In this document: positions 12,554-15,708 of the stretch, in pieces
Position numbering within the stretch: position 1 is the first letter of the stretch
Layout of the letters: each line of letters opens with the position of its first letter
DNA from: JAMIFN01 sp035906235
GTDB taxonomy: Bacteria; Pseudomonadota; Gammaproteobacteria; Burkholderiales; Burkholderiaceae_C
NCBI GenBank assembly: GCA_035906235.1
Contig: JAMIFN010000085.1
Span: 1 to 15,708 of the forward strand
Reading direction: 5' to 3'
DNA: 15,708 nucleotides
Made by a program: the position numbers and the translations under genes
Notes under the pieces: model-generated
The model's input: only the letters and a program-made list of their open reading frames with translations
The model's database searches: none
Told to the model about the DNA's origin: nothing

Positions 12554-13491
12554 GGTTTTTTTGCAAGTTGAAAAGGATCTTCTGCACTGACCTCAACCAA
12601 CTCTCGTACAGTGCGTGCCACGCCGATTTTCCAGTCAGGCATACGCAGGTGAAAAGTGTTCATCAGCTTGCTGCAGTCAAGGCGGCTATTGCCTGGGCGC
12701 TGGGCGCGGCTGGGGTAATCTTGGCTGCCCAAGGCTTTGATGGCCATGGGGCTGGGGATGCACAAAGGTGCCCCCAACAGGCGCGCTGCTTCGACGGCAA
12801 AACAGGCGTATTCGTACCAATTGGTCGAACCCGTCGCGCTGAGGTGGTACAGCCCGCTTAAACGCTTGCGCCCATGTCCCATGTGGATGGCGCCAGCGGT
12901 GACATCGGCAATCAATTCAGCACTAGTGGGGCTGCCAAATTGGTCAGCCACGACGCCAAAGCTCTCTTGCGTAGCGGCCAGACGCAAAATGGTTTTCAGA
13001 AAATTTTGGCGTCGGGTGGAGTACACCCAACTGGTGCGAAAAATCAAATGTCTGCAGCCCGAGGCGCGTACCGCAATCTCGCCCTTGAGCTTGCTTTGGC
13101 CATACACATTGATGGGATCGACCGCCGCCGTTTCGCCACGCGCATACTGGCCTGAGCCACGGAACACATAGTCGCTGGAATAGTGCACCAGCAGGGCTTT
13201 GATGTCTTTGGCGGCCTCGGCCATCACTGCCGGCGCTTGGTGGTTGAGCAGATCAGCCAAGCGGGGATCGTCTTCAGCCCCATCGACATCGGTATAGGCC
13301 GCAGCATTCACAATAACATCGGGGCGCAGATGCAAAATCGTGCGTCTAATGCCTTCTAAATTGCGTAAATCGCCGCAAATGTGGACATCTTGGGTACTGG
13401 AATCAGTGGCAATCAGATCACCCAATAGCGACAAGGGGCGTTGCAGTTCCCATCCGATTTGCCCATTTTTTCCAAACAAAAGAATCTTCAT
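12550..13491 (-). CDS. rfbD: dTDP-4-dehydrorhamnose reductase
   Basis: Last step of dTDP-L-rhamnose synthesis: NADPH-dependent reduction of dTDP-4-keto-L-rhamnose, for O-antigen or exopolysaccharide. The 313-residue protein is an extended SDR: nucleotide motif LLFGKNGQIGWEL (4-16), NAAAYTDVDGAE (62-73), HYSSDYVFRGSG (103-114), catalytic Y130 and K134 in NVYGQSKLKGE, and FRTSWVYS. RPGNSRLDCSKL near the C-terminus is also typical of RfbD. The ATG at 13491 fits the family start but has no clear Shine-Dalgarno. The partner genes rfbA, rfbB and rfbC are not in the window on this side; they could lie elsewhere, since what precedes it is the divergent ilvE. Its stop codon lies inside the dispersed repeat copy 3, so the end of the reading frame may have been set by that repeat. 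Confidence 0.94.
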   Translation of the reverse strand: MKILLFGKNGQIGWELQRPLSLLGDLIATDSSTQDVHICGDLRNLEGIRRTILHLRPDVIVNAAAYTDVDGAEDDPRLADLLNHQAPAVMAEAAKDIKALLVHYSSDYVFRGSGQYARGETAAVDPINVYGQSKLKGEIAVRASGCRHLIFRTSWVYSTRRQNFLKTILRLAATQESFGVVADQFGSPTSAELIADVTAGAIHMGHGRKRLSGLYHLSATGSTNWYEYACFAVEAARLLGAPLCIPSPMAIKALGSQDYPSRAQRPGNSRLDCSKLMNTFHLRMPDWKIGVARTVRELVEVSAEDPFQLAKKP

Positions 13492-13665
13492 CAGAGGTGT
13501 GTTGGTGTCAAAGATAATGCAGAGCAGGATAGCGTAAACCGCCGCAATTGGGTAGACACGGTGTCACGCTGTGGCACAGAACGAACAAACGCGCTGCTGC
13601 CGCAGCCCCCAATCCGATTCGATAAAATTACGCCCTTGACTTTATCTATAACTGGAGAAACAAAC

Positions 13666-14601
13666 ATGGCAGCACTGCCCAGCATGGCCGACCGCGACGG
13701 CAAAATCTGGATGGACGGACAGATGGTGGATTGGCGCGACGCCAAAGTGCATGTGCTCACCCACACCCTGCACTACGGCTGTGGCGTGTTCGAAGGCGTG
13801 CGCGCCTACGACACGGTAAACGGCCCGGCCGTGTTTCGCCTGCAAGAGCACACCGACCGCCTGTTCAACAGCGCCAAAATCCTGCGCATGAAAATGCCCT
13901 TTAGCAAGGACGAAATCAACGCTGCGCAGCTCGAAGCCGTGCGCGCCAATGGCCTGAAATCGGGCTATATCCGCCCGCTGGTGTGGCTGGGTTCAGAAAA
14001 AATGGGCGTCAGCCCCAAAGGCGCAGCCGTACATGTCATGGTTGCTGCTTGGCACTGGGGTGCATATTTGGGCGAAGACGGCATGAAACGCGGCATCCGC
14101 GTCAAAACCTCCAGCTACACCCGCCACCATGTCAATATCACCATGACGCAGGCCAAGGCCGTGAGTAATTACAGCAACTCCATTCTGGCCAATATGGAAG
14201 CCACGGACGACGGCTACGACGAAGCCCTGCTGCTGGACTCAGCCGGTTTTGTCAGCGAAGGCGCGGGCGAAAACATCTTCGTCATCAAAGACGGCATGAT
14301 TTACACGCCCGATTTGTCGGCCGGTGCTTTGAACGGCATCACGCGCAACACCATCTTTCACATTGCGGCTGATTTGGGCCTGACCATCAAAGAAAAACGC
14401 ATCACCCGCGACGAAATCTACATTGCCGACGAAGCCTTCTTTACCGGCACGGCGGCCGAAGTCACGCCGATTCGCGAGCTTGACCGCCTAGAAATCGGCA
14501 GCGGCAGCCGTGGCCCGATTACCGAGAAAATCCAAGCCGCCTTCTTCGACATCGTCAATGGACGCAACCCCAAATACAGCCACTGGCTGACCCAGGTTTA
14601 A
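13666..14601 (+). CDS. ilvE: Branched-chain amino acid aminotransferase
   Basis: PLP enzyme that transfers the amino group between glutamate and the keto acids of leucine, isoleucine and valine; cytoplasmic. The 311-residue protein is a fold-type IV aminotransferase: KIWMDGQMVDW near the N-terminus, THTLHYGCGVFEGVRAY (32-48), the PLP-binding Lys164 in TQAKAVSNYSNS, FVSEGAGENIFV (cofactor phosphate/glutamate region), GALNGITRNTI and DEAFFTGTAAEVTPI. The start is the ATG at 13666, 8 bases after GGAG; the frame is open upstream to 13441 but that part overlaps rfbD and has no similarity. It is divergent from rfbD with about 174 bases between. The zf-CHCC gene starts 10 bases after its stop and is likely co-transcribed. 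Confidence 0.97.
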   Translation: MAALPSMADRDGKIWMDGQMVDWRDAKVHVLTHTLHYGCGVFEGVRAYDTVNGPAVFRLQEHTDRLFNSAKILRMKMPFSKDEINAAQLEAVRANGLKSGYIRPLVWLGSEKMGVSPKGAAVHVMVAAWHWGAYLGEDGMKRGIRVKTSSYTRHHVNITMTQAKAVSNYSNSILANMEATDDGYDEALLLDSAGFVSEGAGENIFVIKDGMIYTPDLSAGALNGITRNTIFHIAADLGLTIKEKRITRDEIYIADEAFFTGTAAEVTPIRELDRLEIGSGSRGPITEKIQAAFFDIVNGRNPKYSHWLTQV

Positions 14602-14611
14602 GGGGCAGGGC

Positions 14612-14824
14612 ATGAGCGCACAGCAGCATCCCGTGGTCGAGCTAAAGGCCAGCGAACTCAACAGCTGGGGCGGCATTTTTTGCCCCAGCCCGCAGGCGCA
14701 TATGGCGGTGAAAAACAACCACCCGCGCGTGCAAGTGCAGGTCAGTGACAAAGGCGAAGGCCAATGCATTTACTGCGGCACGGTCTATCGCCTGAAAGCT
14801 GGCGAGCACTTTGCGGGGCATTGA
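14612..14824 (+). CDS. Small zf-CHCC zinc-finger protein
   Basis: A 70-residue protein of the zf-CHCC family (PF10276), related to the zinc-binding C-terminus of the mitochondrial complex I subunit NDUFS6. The metal ligands are visible: C24 in IFCPSP, H37 in NNHPRVQV, and C52 and C55 in GQCIYCGTVYRL. The ATG at 14612 has AAGGGG 6 bases upstream, and the gene begins 10 bases after ilvE. The same neighbour arrangement is common in Burkholderiales as far as I recall. Its role in bacteria is not established; no link to branched-chain amino acid metabolism is visible beyond position. Confidence 0.92.
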   Translation: MSAQQHPVVELKASELNSWGGIFCPSPQAHMAVKNNHPRVQVQVSDKGEGQCIYCGTVYRLKAGEHFAGH

Positions 14825-14854
14825 GTGCAGCAGTAGCTTAACCGCTCTTGAAAA

Positions 14855-14875
14855 ATGAGCTGCTCAGGCAAGTTT
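14855..14875 (-). repeat. Dispersed intergenic repeat, copy 4 (core only)
   Basis: On the minus strand AAACTTGCCTGAGCAGCTCAT, differing from the copy 1 core by one substitution and one extra base near the end. The outer TTTTAGGCCG part is not well preserved. It lies 31 bases behind the zf-CHCC stop. Confidence 0.65.
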
Positions 14876-15121
14876 GACAGACATTACGGCATAAAAACTA
14901 CAAAAAATCCCCTTTTTGGTTTTTTGTTTTGGGTTCGTGTTCGTGTGTTTGTCTTTGATGAAAGTCTGCGCTTTGATTACTATTTGAGTCTAGGGATCCT
15001 CTAAAAACCGCCATTTCCAACGACGGATTGGCGGCAACAGCTTGAATTATGTCGGCTTGCCCATTTTTTGAGCAAATCGAGACGGTTTTGGGGTATTTTT
15101 GCCCCTGTTTTCCTTTTTCTC
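14876..15121. other. Non-coding stretch leading into IS remnants
   Basis: This holds T-rich sequence and a short GTTCGT-type reiteration at about 14932-14950 but no credible gene or strong terminator. The sequence from about 14995 (GGATCCTCTAAAAACC) may be the downstream end of the IS5-family element, as it precedes the transposase C-terminus by a distance fitting an IS end. The matching inverted repeat is lost, so this cannot be confirmed here. Confidence 0.35.
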
Positions 15122-15440
15122 TCAGCCTTTTGCTCCCTGCAGACGCAATCCGGTCTTTGATGTTTCACCTTGGCGGTAAAAAGCATCGACTTTCTTGTCC
15201 AGCAGCATGGCCAAGCGCTTGATGTTGTAGCAAGTGGCCATCATCGTCATGGCGACTGTGGCTCTAGCTTGGCCAATGGTGCGAATGAGCTTGCCTCCCA
15301 TGTGGCGTATTTGGGCAAAGGGGTGTTCTACACGAGCGCGAGTTTTGGCAATGCGCCCGTTGCGCTTTTTCTGGCAGGCGCTCAAGGGTTTGCCCGCTTG
15401 GCTTTGCGTTGGATGTGCTCGCGGTAACCCAACGCTTTGA
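15122..15440 (-). pseudogene. IS5-family transposase, C-terminal remnant with frameshift
   Basis: The last 80 or so residues are clearly IS5-type: KKRNGRIAKTRARVEHPF, QIRHMGGKLIRTIGQARATV and MTMMATCYNIKRLAML, ending at a stop at 15122. The preceding conserved piece MLKALGYREHIQRKAKR is in a different frame (about 15390-15440), so one or two bases are missing near 15395. Upstream of that, similarity ends abruptly at about 15440 where an ISL3-type transposase on the opposite strand begins. The N-terminal DDE part is therefore gone. This is a dead fragment. Confidence 0.85.
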
Positions 15441-15694
15441 GCATCTGGCTGCATTGGGCGCAGCGCAGCCGCTTGCCTGCTTTTGGGGACTTGGCCAAGA
15501 CGGTCAAGCAGCACTGGGCGGGGATACTCAAAGCGTTTGATGCCTCCCGCTTGCACACGGGCTATGTGGAGGCGGTGAATTCTTTACTGCAAGCGGCCAA
15601 GGCTAAAGCAAGGGGCTACGGCACGACTGAGCACTTCATCGCAATGGCTTTCCTGATTGCAGGCAAGCTCTCGCACCTGCTGAGTATCCTTTGA
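15440..15694 (+). pseudogene. ISL3-family transposase, C-terminal remnant
   Basis: About 84 residues match the C-terminus of DDE_Tnp_ISL3 proteins: IWLHWAQRSRLPAF, LAKTVKQHWAGILKAFD, GYVEAVNSLLQAAKAKARGY, then GTTEHFIAMAFLIAGKL, ending at a stop at 15694. There is no N-terminal zinc finger or catalytic core; the similarity begins at the junction with the IS5 remnant. The ISL3 right end would lie just beyond the stop, at or past the window edge. Confidence 0.85.
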
Positions 15695-15708
15695 AGAAGG
15701 CTAGGGCT

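Noticed and set aside
13636..13652. TTGACT and TATAAC as an ilvE promoter
   Set aside because: The boxes are only five bases apart, which cannot form a sigma-70 promoter.

Overview
The window looks like a chromosomal segment of a moderately GC-rich betaproteobacterium, most likely a member of the Burkholderiales close to Comamonadaceae. This rests on how strongly PhaB, ArgJ, KdsD, DnaJ, the paired cytochrome b561/YceI genes and the IlvE plus zf-CHCC pair resemble family members as I remember them, and on the PHB-type reductase. No database search was possible. Most genes are core housekeeping genes, broken up by an integrase-marked island edge, one intact-ended but internally damaged IS, a junction of two IS fragments, and at least two families of short dispersed intergenic repeats.

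Layout. Positions 1-1810 (minus strand) are accessory DNA: a partial AlbA_2-domain protein running off the left edge, then a P4-type tyrosine integrase. The 5' end of the integrase gene carries four in-frame copies of an 11-bp direct repeat, followed by an AT-rich stretch where the attachment site would be expected. Positions 2022-3696 (minus) hold kdsD (3-deoxy-octulosonate/LPS supply), a four-helix-bundle S23-type protein and a small DUF4124-like membrane protein, closed by a strong hairpin terminator. argJ (arginine biosynthesis) runs divergently at 3857-5086. An IS1595-family element (5125-6031) sits just behind it. htpX (6312-7157) follows, with a near-consensus heat-shock sigma-32 promoter.

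From 7232 to 10097 the minus strand carries an Asp/Glu racemase-fold protein without the usual catalytic cysteines, dnaJ without a neighbouring dnaK, and phaB (polyhydroxybutyrate synthesis). dnaJ has its own candidate sigma-32 promoter just after the phaB terminator, so the segment contains two envelope/protein quality-control genes that appear to be independently heat-inducible. Positions 10397-12438 (plus) hold cytochrome b561 and two YceI-family exported lipid-binding proteins. A perfect two-way terminator (12475-12505) separates these from rfbD (dTDP-rhamnose synthesis, minus). ilvE and a zf-CHCC protein (13666-14824, plus) form a likely two-gene unit. The right edge (about 15000-15708) is a junction of an IS5-family transposase remnant (minus) and an ISL3-family transposase remnant (plus).

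The least explained material is intergenic: a repeat with the core AAACCTGCCTGAGCAGCTAT in four places, a second diverged repeat of about 110 bp in two places that may fold, and the repeat-coded N-terminal extension of the integrase. I found no CRISPR array, no rRNA or tRNA, and no clear-cut new multi-gene system.
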